DNA of 64,000 bases from positions 62,001-126,000 of the forward strand of contig QCKM01000001.1 of NCBI GenBank assembly GCA_003215335.1, written 5' to 3'. The notes beneath the pieces were generated by a model. That model was not told the origin of the DNA, did not search any database, and saw only the letters and a list, made by a program, of their open reading frames with translations. This stretch comes from Prochlorococcus sp. AG-409-P01 (GTDB taxonomy: Bacteria; Cyanobacteriota; Cyanobacteriia; PCC-6307; Cyanobiaceae). Positions 48,252-58,189 of this stretch are shown here, in pieces. How positions within the stretch are numbered: the stretch's first letter is position 1; every line of letters starts with the position of its first letter. A program made the position numbers and the translations under genes.

Positions 48252-49154
48252 TTAATTTCCCCAATATGCCTTAGTTAAGACATCTAATTTAAGGCGAGTT
48301 TTTTCTGGGACATCTTTTTCTAATGTCATGAGAGCATTTTTAAGTGCAGTGTGAGACTTGCTGCTAGGTCTTGTTTCAGCAATCTTCTCGGCAACAGCTT
48401 TGATGATTTGATTTGCTAAAGCAGCGTTTATTTTTAAATTCTCTAAAACCATTCCTACCGTGACGCTGGCATGGTCAGGATGCCAGCAGTCATAGTCAGT
48501 AGCCATGGCTAAAGTTGTGTATGCAATTTCTGCTTCACGTGCTAGGCGCGCCTCTGTGTGATTTGTCATGCCAATTACAGAGCAACCCCAACTGCGATAA
48601 AGATTAGATTCTGCTTTGCTTGAAAAAGCTGGGCCTTCTATACATAAGTAAGTGCCTCCATGATGCAATTGCCGTCCTTCTGGCATTAGGGCTTCACCAA
48701 TTTCTGCAATTAGTCTTGAAAGTATTGGGCAGAAAGGATCGGCCATCGAAATATGTGCAACTGCACCATCCCCGAAAAAAGTTGTTGGCCGATGCTTGGT
48801 TTGGTCAATGAACTGATCTGGCACAACCATATCTAAAGGACGTATTTGTTCTTGCAATGAGCCAACTGCAGAAGCGGAGATGATCCAACGAACATCAAGT
48901 GATCGCATAGCCCAAACATTGGCTAAGTATGGAATTTCTGTAGGTATGAGGGTATGTTTCAGCCCATGTCTGGCTAAGAAAACAACCTCTATTCCGTTTA
49001 GTTCGCCTAAAAGTATTTTGTCTGAAGTGTTCCCGTAGGGGGTTTCGATATCCAGCTCCTGAATATTTTGAAGGCCCTCTATTGAATAGAGGCCACTCCC
49101 ACCAAAAACCCCTAAACGAGAACCTTTAAGAAAAGGGGATGTTGTGTCGTTCAA
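48252..49154 (-). CDS. mtnP: 5'-methylthioadenosine phosphorylase
   Basis: Cleaves methylthioadenosine from polyamine or ethylene-type pathways into adenine and methylthioribose-1-phosphate. The 300-residue product shows FGGSGLYSIEGL, LARHGLKH, GMTNHTEARLARE and ATDYDCWH typical of the MtnP branch of PNP-family enzymes. Start is a TTG; no nearby ATG gives the N-terminus. It is divergent from apt with 23 nt between starts. Confidence 0.94.
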   Translation of the reverse strand: MNDTTSPFLKGSRLGVFGGSGLYSIEGLQNIQELDIETPYGNTSDKILLGELNGIEVVFLARHGLKHTLIPTEIPYLANVWAMRSLDVRWIISASAVGSLQEQIRPLDMVVPDQFIDQTKHRPTTFFGDGAVAHISMADPFCPILSRLIAEIGEALMPEGRQLHHGGTYLCIEGPAFSSKAESNLYRSWGCSVIGMTNHTEARLAREAEIAYTTLAMATDYDCWHPDHASVTVGMVLENLKINAALANQIIKAVAEKIAETRPSSKSHTALKNALMTLEKDVPEKTRLKLDVLTKAYWGN

Positions 49155-49177
49155 TAATAGATCGTTAGCTCTTTAAC

Positions 49178-49729
49178 ATGATAGCTTTGTCAAAACAAAA
49201 ATATACTCCAGTGCTTTCTGAAAGATTAATCGAGAAGATCGAACCACATCTAAACTTCCCGTCTCCAGGAATTACTTTTCAGGATGCTCTGCCAATACTT
49301 AGAGATCCAAATTTATTTAGAGATTTGATTAATGAAATGAGTTCACTTCCTTGCATTAGCAATGCAGAGGCTATTATTGCAATTGATGCTAGGGGATTCA
49401 TATTTGGCAGTGCAGTAGCGATTTCGACTGGTAAGCCACTGGTTTTTGCCAGAAAAAAAGGAAAGATACCAGGTGAATTAATCGAAGAGTCTTATAGCCT
49501 TGAGTATGGGAATAATGTTTTATGCATTCAGAAGAAAGCAATAGAAGGATATAAGGATTTTTGTATTATTGATGATCTTCTTGCGACAGGAGGAACTGCT
49601 TCGGCAGTTGAAAAAATGCTTTTATCCCATGGTAAAGAAGTATTTGGAGTTGTTGTGATAATTGAGCTCGTGAAATTGTATGGCTGGAAAAGATTGAAGA
49701 GTAAAGTGTATTCACAGATTTCAATATAA
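49178..49729 (+). CDS. apt: Adenine phosphoribosyltransferase
   Basis: Salvages adenine to AMP with PRPP. The 183-residue product has FPSPGITFQDALPIL, DARGFIFGSAVA, FARKKGKIPGE and the PRPP loop CIIDDLLATGGTASA. ATG start. The neighbouring divergent gene makes free adenine from methylthioadenosine, so the pair is a complete route from MTA to AMP. Slightly AT-richer than upstream genes. Confidence 0.94.
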   Translation: MIALSKQKYTPVLSERLIEKIEPHLNFPSPGITFQDALPILRDPNLFRDLINEMSSLPCISNAEAIIAIDARGFIFGSAVAISTGKPLVFARKKGKIPGELIEESYSLEYGNNVLCIQKKAIEGYKDFCIIDDLLATGGTASAVEKMLLSHGKEVFGVVVIIELVKLYGWKRLKSKVYSQISI

Positions 49730-49758
49730 GGTTTATTTTAAATCATAAAATTTGAAAA

Positions 49759-51201
49759 TTATTGGTCTGAGCCATCACCGATTTTCCATATATTTAAACC
49801 ACTTTCTTTGACTTGCTCAGTATTTACTATGCCTCTGGAGTCAAAAACCCAGGCAGGTTGACGCATTAATGGAGCTAGAGATTCCCAATCTAGACTTCTA
49901 AATTCTTGCCATTCAGTTAAAATAAGAACAGCATCTGCATCTTTGATTACATCTTTTATATTGGAGGCGTACTTCCAAGCACCTTCGCCAGTTAGGGACG
50001 TTTCTTTCTTTGTATTTGTGTCATCTTCTCGTTGAAGATTTAATTCATGGGTAATTTGCTCTATTTCAACTTTCGGGTCATAAATTGATAAATTTGAGCC
50101 CTCTTCAAGTAGATCTTTGGCAATCCGAATTGCAGGTGATTCACGCGTATCATTGGTATCTGCTTTAAATGAAAAGCCAAGGATTCCAATTTTTTTACCA
50201 GTAACAGTGCCAAATAGTTTTTTAACGACTAACCTTGCAATACGATGTTGCTGCCAGTTATTTATCATTACCACTCTTTCCCAATACTCTGCTACTTCTG
50301 GTAAACCAAAATGATGGCAAAGATAAACTAGATTAAGAATATCTTTCTGAAAGCAGCTCCCTCCAAATCCTGGACCAGCGGCTAAGAATTTTGGACCTAT
50401 TCTTGAGTCAGAGCCGATTGCGCGTGCAACTTCTTTGATATCTGCACCAGTCGCTTCACAGAAGGCAGAAATGCTATTAATCGAGCTAATACGTTGGGCT
50501 AAGAATGCATTCGCTGTGAGCTTAGATAGTTCACTACTCCATAAGTTTGTCCGTAAAATCTTTTCATCTGGAACCCAATGACGATATATCTCTGCCAGTG
50601 CTTCAATTGCTTTTTGGTCTTCACCTCCTATAAGTACTCTGTCTGGCGTTTCTAGATCATTAATTGCAGTTCCCTCAGCCAGGAATTCTGGATTAGAAAG
50701 AACTGAGAAGCTGCATTGAGCTTTATCTGAAGAAGGATTTCTATGGGCACTTTTAAGAATTTTCTGTATTGCTTCAGCTGTCCTGACAGGTAGTGTACTT
50801 TTTTCAATAACAATTGTATGGCCCTTTGCATATTTGGCGACTTGTCTAGCGCAAGCCTCAACCCATCTAAGGTCACTTGCTTGTCCTGCTCCAAGCCCTT
50901 TGGTTTTGGTTGGAGTGTTTACGGAGATGAAAACCATATCTGCATTAGAAATACACCTTTCTACTTGAGTTGAAAAGTGTAAATTTTTTCCTCTAGCTCT
51001 ACTTACCACTAAATCTAATCCTGGTTCATAGACAGGAAGGTTCTGAAGGTTCTTGTCGTTCCAGGCTGCAACTCTTTCTTCGTTTAGATCTACTACATTA
51101 ACTTGGATTTCAGGACATCTGTCAGCGATAACTGCCATGGTCGGCCCTCCAACATATCCAGCTCCAATACAACAAATTGAGCTAACAGAGAAATTTTCCA
51201 T
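49759..51201 (-). CDS. ugd: UDP-glucose 6-dehydrogenase
   Basis: Oxidises UDP-glucose to UDP-glucuronate, a building block of acidic surface polysaccharide. The 480-residue product has the NAD motif GAGYVGGPT, VVIEKSTLPVRTAE-type sequence, and the catalytic Cys in GPGFGGSCFQKDILNL. Length is nearer the eukaryote-type enzyme than the 390-residue bacterial type. ATG start; 2 nt after the stop of hisS, so it is probably co-transcribed. Confidence 0.95.
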   Translation of the reverse strand: MENFSVSSICCIGAGYVGGPTMAVIADRCPEIQVNVVDLNEERVAAWNDKNLQNLPVYEPGLDLVVSRARGKNLHFSTQVERCISNADMVFISVNTPTKTKGLGAGQASDLRWVEACARQVAKYAKGHTIVIEKSTLPVRTAEAIQKILKSAHRNPSSDKAQCSFSVLSNPEFLAEGTAINDLETPDRVLIGGEDQKAIEALAEIYRHWVPDEKILRTNLWSSELSKLTANAFLAQRISSINSISAFCEATGADIKEVARAIGSDSRIGPKFLAAGPGFGGSCFQKDILNLVYLCHHFGLPEVAEYWERVVMINNWQQHRIARLVVKKLFGTVTGKKIGILGFSFKADTNDTRESPAIRIAKDLLEEGSNLSIYDPKVEIEQITHELNLQREDDTNTKKETSLTGEGAWKYASNIKDVIKDADAVLILTEWQEFRSLDWESLAPLMRQPAWVFDSRGIVNTEQVKESGLNIWKIGDGSDQ

Positions 51202-51203
51202 GG

Positions 51204-52532
51204 TTATAGATTAGTAGAGTCTTTATGATTGATTTGGTTTATAAGGCCTCTAATATCTGTAAGATCATATAAATGTTCACTATTATTTTGATCTTGCTGA
51301 GGCGATGAAGTCTTCATTGACTTAAGTTTTACTTTGTTCTGCGCTACTTCCTCATCTCCAATTATTAATGCCCAAAAGGATCCACTCCGATCTGCGCGTT
51401 TAAATTGTTTTCCAAATGAAGCACCTGAGTTATCAAGCTCAACAATCAACCCTTCAGCTCTTAATTTATGGGCTAATAAAAGCGCAAATTTATCTGCCTT
51501 AAGTCCACGATTGATCAGGTATAGATCTGGAGAGACTGATTTTTTTAAACGTCCTGCATTTCCTTTAGGGTTGATCTCTGCGTACATTCCTAGTAGAAGC
51601 ATTAACCTTTCCATGCCAATAGCCCACCCTATTGATGGCGTTGGTGGACCACCTAGCTGTTCAATTAGCCCGTCATATCTTCCACCACCACAAACTGTTC
51701 CTTGGGCTCCAAGTTGAGAGCTGGTTATTTCAAAGGCTGTGTGATTGTAATAGTCAAGCCCCCTTACAAGACGTGGGTTTAATTTGAAGGGGATTTCGAG
51801 GGCTTCTAATAGTTCCTGCACTTCTACAAATCGCTGTCTACTTTCATCGCTGATTGAATCCATAAGCGAAGGAGCCTTTTTAAGAATAGCTTGGGTTTGT
51901 GTATTCTTTGTATCTAGAATTCTTAAAGGGTTGGTATTTACTCGATTACGGGATTCTTCATCAATTTCTTCAACATGTGCCTCTAACCAACTTACAAGCT
52001 TGCTCTTATAGACTTCTCTGTCTTCTGAGCTGCCAAGTGTATTCAGCTCTAAAACTAAATTATCTAAACCAAGTTCATATAAAAGTCTCCAGGCTAATGA
52101 GATAACTTCAGCGTCACTTCTTGCATTTCCTGCTCCGATGTATTCAACACCAATTTGATGGAACTGTCTTTGACGCCCTGCTTGAGGTCTTTCGTATCGA
52201 AACATAGGGCCTCCATACCAAAGTCTTTGTGGACCTTTATTTAGAAGACCATTTTGCAAAACAGCTCTTACTACTGAAGCGGTCCCTTCAGGGCGTAGGG
52301 TGCAGGATCTATCGCCTTTATCGAGAAAGCTATACATCTCTTTGCCAACAACATCAGTCGCCTCGCCAATTCCCCGTGCGAATAGATCGGTTACTTCAAT
52401 TAAAGGTGTACGGATTTCATGAAAGCCTGCTTTGAGAAAATGATTTCGGGCTATTTCTTCTGTTGCTTGCCAACAACATGTCTGCTCAGGTAGCAGATCA
52501 ACCATTCCTCTTAAGCTTCTCAGCTGTTTCAC
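51204..52532 (-). CDS. hisS: Histidyl-tRNA synthetase
   Basis: Class II synthetase of 442 residues. Motif 2 is in [14 protein letters not shown], the histidine-specific loop in [12 protein letters not shown], and [14 protein letters not shown]; the C-terminal anticodon-binding domain follows. GTG start. It is the last core gene before the polysaccharide region and lies directly upstream of ugd. Confidence 0.96.
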   Translation of the reverse strand: MKQLRSLRGMVDLLPEQTCCWQATEEIARNHFLKAGFHEIRTPLIEVTDLFARGIGEATDVVGKEMYSFLDKGDRSCTLRPEGTASVVRAVLQNGLLNKGPQRLWYGGPMFRYERPQAGRQRQFHQIGVEYIGAGNARSDAEVISLAWRLLYELGLDNLVLELNTLGSSEDREVYKSKLVSWLEAHVEEIDEESRNRVNTNPLRILDTKNTQTQAILKKAPSLMDSISDESRQRFVEVQELLEALEIPFKLNPRLVRGLDYYNHTAFEITSSQLGAQGTVCGGGRYDGLIEQLGGPPTPSIGWAIGMERLMLLLGMYAEINPKGNAGRLKKSVSPDLYLINRGLKADKFALLLAHKLRAEGLIVELDNSGASFGKQFKRADRSGSFWALIIGDEEVAQNKVKLKSMKTSSPQQDQNNSEHLYDLTDIRGLINQINHKDSTNL

Positions 52533-52598
52533 AACAAAATTAATAATGGTATGTAGTTCTGCCTAGGCAGATTGGGATTGAACCTGGGGCTAATTTTA

Positions 52599-53741
52599 TT
52601 AATCACAATCCACCATAGGCAGCGTCAATAGTTTGCAATAAGTCTCGTAGGTAAGTTTATTTACCTTATCTACTCCAAATTCTTTTGTGACTTTCTCTCT
52701 TGCCGCCGACCCGAACTTTCTTGCTAGCTCAGGTTGATTTAGAAGTAGCTGAATAGCAAGCGCAAGGGCCTCCGAGTCTTGTGGTGGAACAAGTAATCCA
52801 CTAATGCCATGATCAACCACTTCTCGACAGCCGGGTACATCTGTAGTGATTATTGCCTTTTCCATAGCAGCTGCTTCTATAAGAGCTTTTGATAGTCCCT
52901 CTCTCCATGAAGGTAAAACAACGATATCGATTTCTGCGTAAAGAGCAGGCATATTTGCAATTTGACCTAAAAGCTCTACACAGTTTTGGTTTTTTAGTTG
53001 TTCTAATTCGAGTGGGCTTAATGAACTGCGATTACCACTATCTAGTTCGCCAGCAATCAAAAGTTTAAATCTCAGGCCTTGAGAGTTTAATTTTTTAATG
53101 GCTTTGAGTAATTCTGTGAGACCTTTTTCGCGGATTAGTCGAGATGGGAAAAGAAGTAGAGGCGGATTTTGATATTGATTTGCAGAAACAGGTGGTTGGA
53201 AGAGATTTAAATCAACTCCAGAGCTGCCAATAACACTTGTTTGATGTGAAGGGACAAGGCCTAATGAAATTAATAGCTCTTGATCTGCTGCATTTTGAAA
53301 GATAACGGTTGAACGTTTTGCAGAAAAAGCTGCTTTGTAAGGCAACTTGACGATATAGCGCAATATTCTCGAGCGTTTTCGCTCACCAAGGAACAAATGC
53401 CCTAAGCCTGTTACTGCATTGATTACATGTTTTACATCTGTTGCTTTGGCGGCCAACGTCCCATATAGACAAGCTTTGAGAGTGAAGTGATGGACCAAAT
53501 CTGGTTTCAATCTTTTGTAATGCCTTAAAAGATCAATTTGTGCTTTTAATTCAAGCCAAGGATTGATTGATCTTCTACTTACATTCCATCTGTGGACAAT
53601 AAAGCCCTCTTTCTCTAAGGAGGCAGTATGTTTATCCTCTGGGGCAATTATTTGAATATCAAGCCCTTTTGAGCTTAGATACCGTAATAGCGGAAGTCTA
53701 AAATTGTAGATATACCATGAGGTATTCGCCACTAACAGCAC
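52599..53741 (-). CDS. Glycosyltransferase family 4 (group 1)
   Basis: GT-B glycosyltransferase of 380 residues that probably adds a sugar to a lipid-linked glycan. The N-domain starts LLVANTSWYIYNFRLPLL; VHHFTLKACLYG lies in the middle. The C-domain has FPSRLIREKGLTELL, LPSWREGLSKALIEAAAMEKAIITTDVPGCREVV with the Glu-x7-Glu motif. GTG start. It resembles PglA/CapM-type enzymes. Donor and acceptor are unknown. Confidence 0.9.
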   Translation of the reverse strand: MLLVANTSWYIYNFRLPLLRYLSSKGLDIQIIAPEDKHTASLEKEGFIVHRWNVSRRSINPWLELKAQIDLLRHYKRLKPDLVHHFTLKACLYGTLAAKATDVKHVINAVTGLGHLFLGERKRSRILRYIVKLPYKAAFSAKRSTVIFQNAADQELLISLGLVPSHQTSVIGSSGVDLNLFQPPVSANQYQNPPLLLFPSRLIREKGLTELLKAIKKLNSQGLRFKLLIAGELDSGNRSSLSPLELEQLKNQNCVELLGQIANMPALYAEIDIVVLPSWREGLSKALIEAAAMEKAIITTDVPGCREVVDHGISGLLVPPQDSEALALAIQLLLNQPELARKFGSAAREKVTKEFGVDKVNKLTYETYCKLLTLPMVDCD

Positions 53742-53996
53742 TCTTTGCTGTTTCCTCTTGTTGGCTAAGGAAGCTTCTTTGCTCTTATGAATTCTTTTCA
53801 GGGTTGAGTGACGATTCTCATAATTTTAAATTGTAATGGCAACTAAGGTTTCGTTGGTTTCAAAATAGAAACTTGTTTTTCAGGGAGTCAACTCTTTTTA
53901 TGGAGACTCAGGTTGAGATGATAATAATTGGATTCGATTACGTTTGATTTGCCAACTAATTTTCTTTTAGCATTGTAGCTTCTGAAATAAATATTA
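53742..53996. other. Intergenic gap inside the polysaccharide region
   Basis: About 255 AT-rich nt between the EpsG-like gene and the GT4 gene. I see no gene or RNA. It probably holds the promoter of the GT4 gene and the 3' end of the operon upstream of it. Base composition shifts to AT here. Confidence 0.4.
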
Positions 53997-55037
53997 TTAA
54001 CTTATTAATATATTCGTATAGGGTAACCAGCATTTGGCATGATTACTTGCAAATAGCCACACAGCTTGAATAAGACAAGCCAATATCACAACACCAAAAG
54101 TTAACACTCTTGGATCCACGTCAAAAATTCTAAACTCAGGGACACGAGAGCCAGCATAAATTTGAATTGGGATTGCATAGAGTGCAAGTCGGTCGACAAC
54201 AGTTGTACTTGGCAGTATGAATAGACCTATAAGGCATGCTACGGAATAAAGAGCAATTGAAAACCATACTCTTCCTTCTTGATCCCGCATTTTTAAGCGA
54301 TAACCAAAAATCAATAAAGCAATAGCTGGCAATGTATTCATTGCCACTCGAATGGTTGCCCCCTCCGAGCTCATTTTTTGCATAAGGTATCCAAATATAA
54401 ATATGCCTATCCGATCCCATAGAAATATTCTTGCGAGAAGAATAGAGAAAAATATTGTTAAAATAGTTCTAATTAGTCTTATTTTTAGAGTCCTTCCTGG
54501 AATCGCTGGCAGCAAAAATACTAATGTGATGACACTTGTTTGATGAAAAGAAGCGGCAACAGCAACCCAACATAGGAAATGCCTTAAATGTCCTCGCTCT
54601 AATGCAAGAAAGCCTGGCATCAATAATCCAATCGCGACTGATTGCCTTGTGTACCCCATCGCAACTACTATTACTAAATAGGGTATTGCCATAGTTAGTG
54701 CTAGCCATGGCCTTCTTTGCGCAGCACAAAATACAACTAAACCAAAGGCAAAAATTCCCGCCGAAATAAAATTAACTCCATAAACATCAGCATTAATTCC
54801 AGAAGAAAATGATTGAATTATGCTGTAACCGGGATCCCTACTGAGATCAAGTTCCATAGGTTTCCCATTAAAGAATCTTGCATACATATCCCAATCACAC
54901 CCAACTTCATGACGCAATCCAATGATTAAGGTAAGGATTGACCACAATGTAAATTTGAGACTGTTAGTCCATCTTTTAGTTGGAGCTTCAAGTGCCCTAT
55001 AAGCTGTACTTAGAAATAACAACCAATAAGCAATCAT
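53997..55037 (-). CDS. EpsG family membrane protein (polysaccharide polymerase)
   Basis: Integral membrane protein of 346 residues with about nine hydrophobic helices. The EpsG-family signature residues are visible: GLRHEVGCDWDMY, GYTRQSVAIGLL and SFHQTSVITL. EpsG proteins polymerise repeat units of exopolysaccharide or O antigen. ATG start, 4 nt after asnB on the same strand. It is the last gene of the hisH-hisF-amidotransferase-asnB operon. Confidence 0.87.
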   Translation of the reverse strand: MIAYWLLFLSTAYRALEAPTKRWTNSLKFTLWSILTLIIGLRHEVGCDWDMYARFFNGKPMELDLSRDPGYSIIQSFSSGINADVYGVNFISAGIFAFGLVVFCAAQRRPWLALTMAIPYLVIVVAMGYTRQSVAIGLLMPGFLALERGHLRHFLCWVAVAASFHQTSVITLVFLLPAIPGRTLKIRLIRTILTIFFSILLARIFLWDRIGIFIFGYLMQKMSSEGATIRVAMNTLPAIALLIFGYRLKMRDQEGRVWFSIALYSVACLIGLFILPSTTVVDRLALYAIPIQIYAGSRVPEFRIFDVDPRVLTFGVVILACLIQAVWLFASNHAKCWLPYTNILIS

Positions 55038-55041
55038 TGAT

Positions 55042-57012
55042 TTATCCCCATTGTTCTAGCCAGGCTTGCCACATAAGTATGTTCCATAATTTAGTCGTAT
55101 GATCGTAGCGGCCAGAGAGATGCTCTTCCCAGACTTTCGTTGCTAAAATTGGATTGATAAATCCTTCATCGGAAAGCTTATCAGGATTTAAAAGCTCGCT
55201 GGCCCAATTTCGCAAGGGTCCTCTTAACCAACTCCCAATAGGCATAGAAAATCCTGACTTTGGCCTATTAATTAGCTCATTAGGGATATGCTTTTCAAGA
55301 ATTTTTCTCAAAATCCATTTGCTTTGATTATTGCGTATCTTCATTTCCAGAGGGACCCTCCAAGCAGCTCTTGCTACTCGATGATCTAAGAAAGGAAGAC
55401 GAGTTTCAAGGCTTACTGCCATGGCTGCTCGGTCCAGTTTTACCAGGATATCTTCGGGCAGGTATCCAATAGAATCCATCGCCATCATTCTCTCAGTCTG
55501 ACTTATTCTTAGTGTGCCAGGTATGTTTTTTTCTATATAGTCTTCATTTTGAATAATTGTATTTTGGCCAAGACCTTTTTGTGAAATTATGTTCCCTCCC
55601 CAGTTTTCTTTAAGAAGCGATTTGTAGAGATCATTTTGACTATCTATTTCTTTAACGCGCACTAAAAGCTTATTCACTTTGTAGTGAAGTTGGTTGATAG
55701 ACATCAATTTCCCAAGATATCTCCAAAGTAATTCTGGGACTCCATATATTAAATCAGATGACATATCCCTAACTCCTTTGGGAATAAAACCAAGCCTTTT
55801 CCAAATTTTAGGCACCCATATGTACCTGTTATATCCACCAAAAAGCTCATCACCACCATCACCACTTAGCACCACATTTAGACCTGAGTTTCGAGCTGAT
55901 CTACATACAAGATGAGTTGGCAATTGAGAGGAGTCTGCAAATGGCTCACAGTAAATGTTGGCGAGGTTTGGTATTAGACGAATGGCATCTTTACTGGTTA
56001 GAGTTTCTTCAAAGTGCTCAGTTCCTAAGTGTTTTGCTATTGCTCTCGCATGGGTAGCTTCATTAAATTCGGCTTCTTCAAAACCAATAGTAAATGTTTT
56101 TAACTTTCTGGAAATATTGGATTGTGATAGAGCTGCTATTAAAGATGAATCGATTCCTCCAGATAGAAAGCAACCAACAGAAACATCTGCTTCCAATTGA
56201 TCTTTGACAGATTTAGATAGAGCATTTTCTACGTTTGAAATCGCTTCAAATTCACTGTTAAAGATAGCCTTGCAACTATCTTCAATTAGGTCATTAAGTT
56301 TCCACCATGCTCTACTACATGGTTTAGGTTTTGATGGGTCTAAGGGTAGTTTAATGGTCACTAAATGGCCAACAGGTAATTTTTCTATGCCGGTTATTAT
56401 TGAGCGAGGTGCGGCTATATAGGAAAAGCTCATTAGTTGAGAAAGGGAATCTCTATCAATAGGATTATTAAAACCTGGGTATCTTCGAATTGATGATAGT
56501 TCCGATCCAAATAGAAGGGCTATTTCACAGCCACTACTGCATATCCCCCAATAAAGTGGTTTTTCTCCAAAACGATCTCTTACTAGATGGAGTACTTTTT
56601 CTTTTCTATCATATAGAGAAAATGCAAACATCCCTACACTTTTCTGCAAAGCTAATTCAAGACCCCAATTTTCTATCGCCGCAAGTAAAGTCTCTGTGTC
56701 AGAAGAACCTCTCCAATTTTGTTTGATATTTAAGCTTTCAAGTTCTTTCCTTATATCAGTGTGGTTATAGATTTCTCCATTAAAGACAATTACAAAGCGC
56801 CCTTTTGTTGATTGCATAGGCTGATGCCCTGCAGAACTTAAGTCGACAATTGCAAGACGCTTATGAGCTAGAGCTATTCCTATTTCTTCATCATGCCAAA
56901 CACCAGAGTCATCTGGACCTCGATAGGAGATAGCTTCCACCATGTGAGAAGCTATCTTGATCAGATTCTGATTGGATGTCGGCCTAGTGATAAGGCCTGC
57001 AAAACCACACAT
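55042..57012 (-). CDS. asnB: Asparagine synthetase, glutamine-hydrolysing type
   Basis: The 656-residue product starts MCGFAGLI with the amidotransferase Cys2, has GFNGEIYNH-type sequence, and an ATP-PPi domain with SGGIDSSLIAAL and SGDGGDELFGGY. In polysaccharide loci these enzymes often amidate a sugar acid or an amino-acid branch rather than make free Asn. The location supports that role, but the sequence does not exclude general Asn supply. ATG start. Confidence 0.92.
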   Translation of the reverse strand: MCGFAGLITRPTSNQNLIKIASHMVEAISYRGPDDSGVWHDEEIGIALAHKRLAIVDLSSAGHQPMQSTKGRFVIVFNGEIYNHTDIRKELESLNIKQNWRGSSDTETLLAAIENWGLELALQKSVGMFAFSLYDRKEKVLHLVRDRFGEKPLYWGICSSGCEIALLFGSELSSIRRYPGFNNPIDRDSLSQLMSFSYIAAPRSIITGIEKLPVGHLVTIKLPLDPSKPKPCSRAWWKLNDLIEDSCKAIFNSEFEAISNVENALSKSVKDQLEADVSVGCFLSGGIDSSLIAALSQSNISRKLKTFTIGFEEAEFNEATHARAIAKHLGTEHFEETLTSKDAIRLIPNLANIYCEPFADSSQLPTHLVCRSARNSGLNVVLSGDGGDELFGGYNRYIWVPKIWKRLGFIPKGVRDMSSDLIYGVPELLWRYLGKLMSINQLHYKVNKLLVRVKEIDSQNDLYKSLLKENWGGNIISQKGLGQNTIIQNEDYIEKNIPGTLRISQTERMMAMDSIGYLPEDILVKLDRAAMAVSLETRLPFLDHRVARAAWRVPLEMKIRNNQSKWILRKILEKHIPNELINRPKSGFSMPIGSWLRGPLRNWASELLNPDKLSDEGFINPILATKVWEEHLSGRYDHTTKLWNILMWQAWLEQWG

Positions 57013-57031
57013 TCACTCTTCTAACGGGTGA

Positions 57032-58189
57032 TTAAAAATTTGAGGCCTTAGGTCTTCTATTGATTAGACGATAGAAGTCATAAGCTAGTCCAAGTAAGTA
57101 CTGTCTATTTGGATAATCTGTATACCAAAGTGGAGGGAGATTCATAGCATAATCAATTTCCTCAAGAGTGTAATCAAGCTTTCGTGCTACAAAGGCAGAA
57201 TCCCTTTCCACATCAATATCTTCCCAAGGTTTTCTTTGCAGTTGATTTAATGCTTCTTGGCGACTGAGTGATCCTAAGCAAATATCGGCTGAAAGATAAC
57301 CACGCCTATAATCAACATTATGACGACGGGGCAGATAAATAAGTTGTGTGAATCTAGTAAAAGTTGACTCACAATGCTTCCCTCCATAGCTTTTCCAGTT
57401 GATTTCCTTAGACAAGACATCTCTTGCTGCTTCTTTATCATAAATAAATTTATTTAATGGATAAAGAGTTTTGATTTTGTTGATAAATCTAGACTTTATT
57501 TCTTGACGAAAACCAAATTTAATTTGTTTATAATCTCTAAGTGAAAGGCCTGATTTTTTAATCAGAGATTCTCCATAGAAACTATCTCGGGCGTTATATA
57601 ACCAAGCGGATGGCAGTATTCCCTCATTGGCAATGTTGCCACCACTCAAAATGGTCTGAATCCCATATTTTGATGCCACTTTATGAAGAACAGCTTGTAT
57701 GGCTATATCAGTTGGCATTTCAATATCTGGAACTCCAGAGTCAATAAAAGCTTTCTGAATTAGCTTGAATGAATTCCAATTAAGAACTTCTGCATGGTAA
57801 TCAATACCAGGAAGCTTGATTAAATTATAGATATTTTCAATAGCTATAGGCGTATCCCACCCGTTATCCATATGTAGAGCTAGAACTTTAAGGCCGTATT
57901 TACTTGCGAGAAGAGCCGTAAAAGAACTGTCAACACCACCACTGACACCTACAATTGCATCGTAATTAACTCCAGATGGCCGTGAGGATTTTATATTTTC
58001 AAAGAAATTAGATAAACTTGGTTCGGTATCAGAGTTATGAGCTGTTACCTTAATCCTAGTTTCAAGGAAATTAGTACAATGGTTACATAGCCCATCCTTG
58101 TCAAACCTAATAAATGGATCACTAGTGTCCATTACACACCTTCTGCAAATTCTGTATGGTGGTCTTTTTACTTTAGAAATTATTTTCAT
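57032..58189 (-). CDS. N-acetyl sugar amidotransferase (WbpG/PseA type)
   Basis: ATP-PPi-loop enzyme that converts an N-acetyl group of a nucleotide sugar to an amidino group using ammonia from HisH/HisF. The loop is VGVSGGVDSSFTALL. CxxC pairs at residues 15, 18, 35 and 38 form a zinc-like site, and GGKHCESTF is near the C-terminus. The frame runs to TTG 58204; I use ATG 58189, leaving a 17-nt overlap with hisF. About 385 residues, as in the family. Confidence 0.9.
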   Translation of the reverse strand: MKIISKVKRPPYRICRRCVMDTSDPFIRFDKDGLCNHCTNFLETRIKVTAHNSDTEPSLSNFFENIKSSRPSGVNYDAIVGVSGGVDSSFTALLASKYGLKVLALHMDNGWDTPIAIENIYNLIKLPGIDYHAEVLNWNSFKLIQKAFIDSGVPDIEMPTDIAIQAVLHKVASKYGIQTILSGGNIANEGILPSAWLYNARDSFYGESLIKKSGLSLRDYKQIKFGFRQEIKSRFINKIKTLYPLNKFIYDKEAARDVLSKEINWKSYGGKHCESTFTRFTQLIYLPRRHNVDYRRGYLSADICLGSLSRQEALNQLQRKPWEDIDVERDSAFVARKLDYTLEEIDYAMNLPPLWYTDYPNRQYLLGLAYDFYRLINRRPKASNF

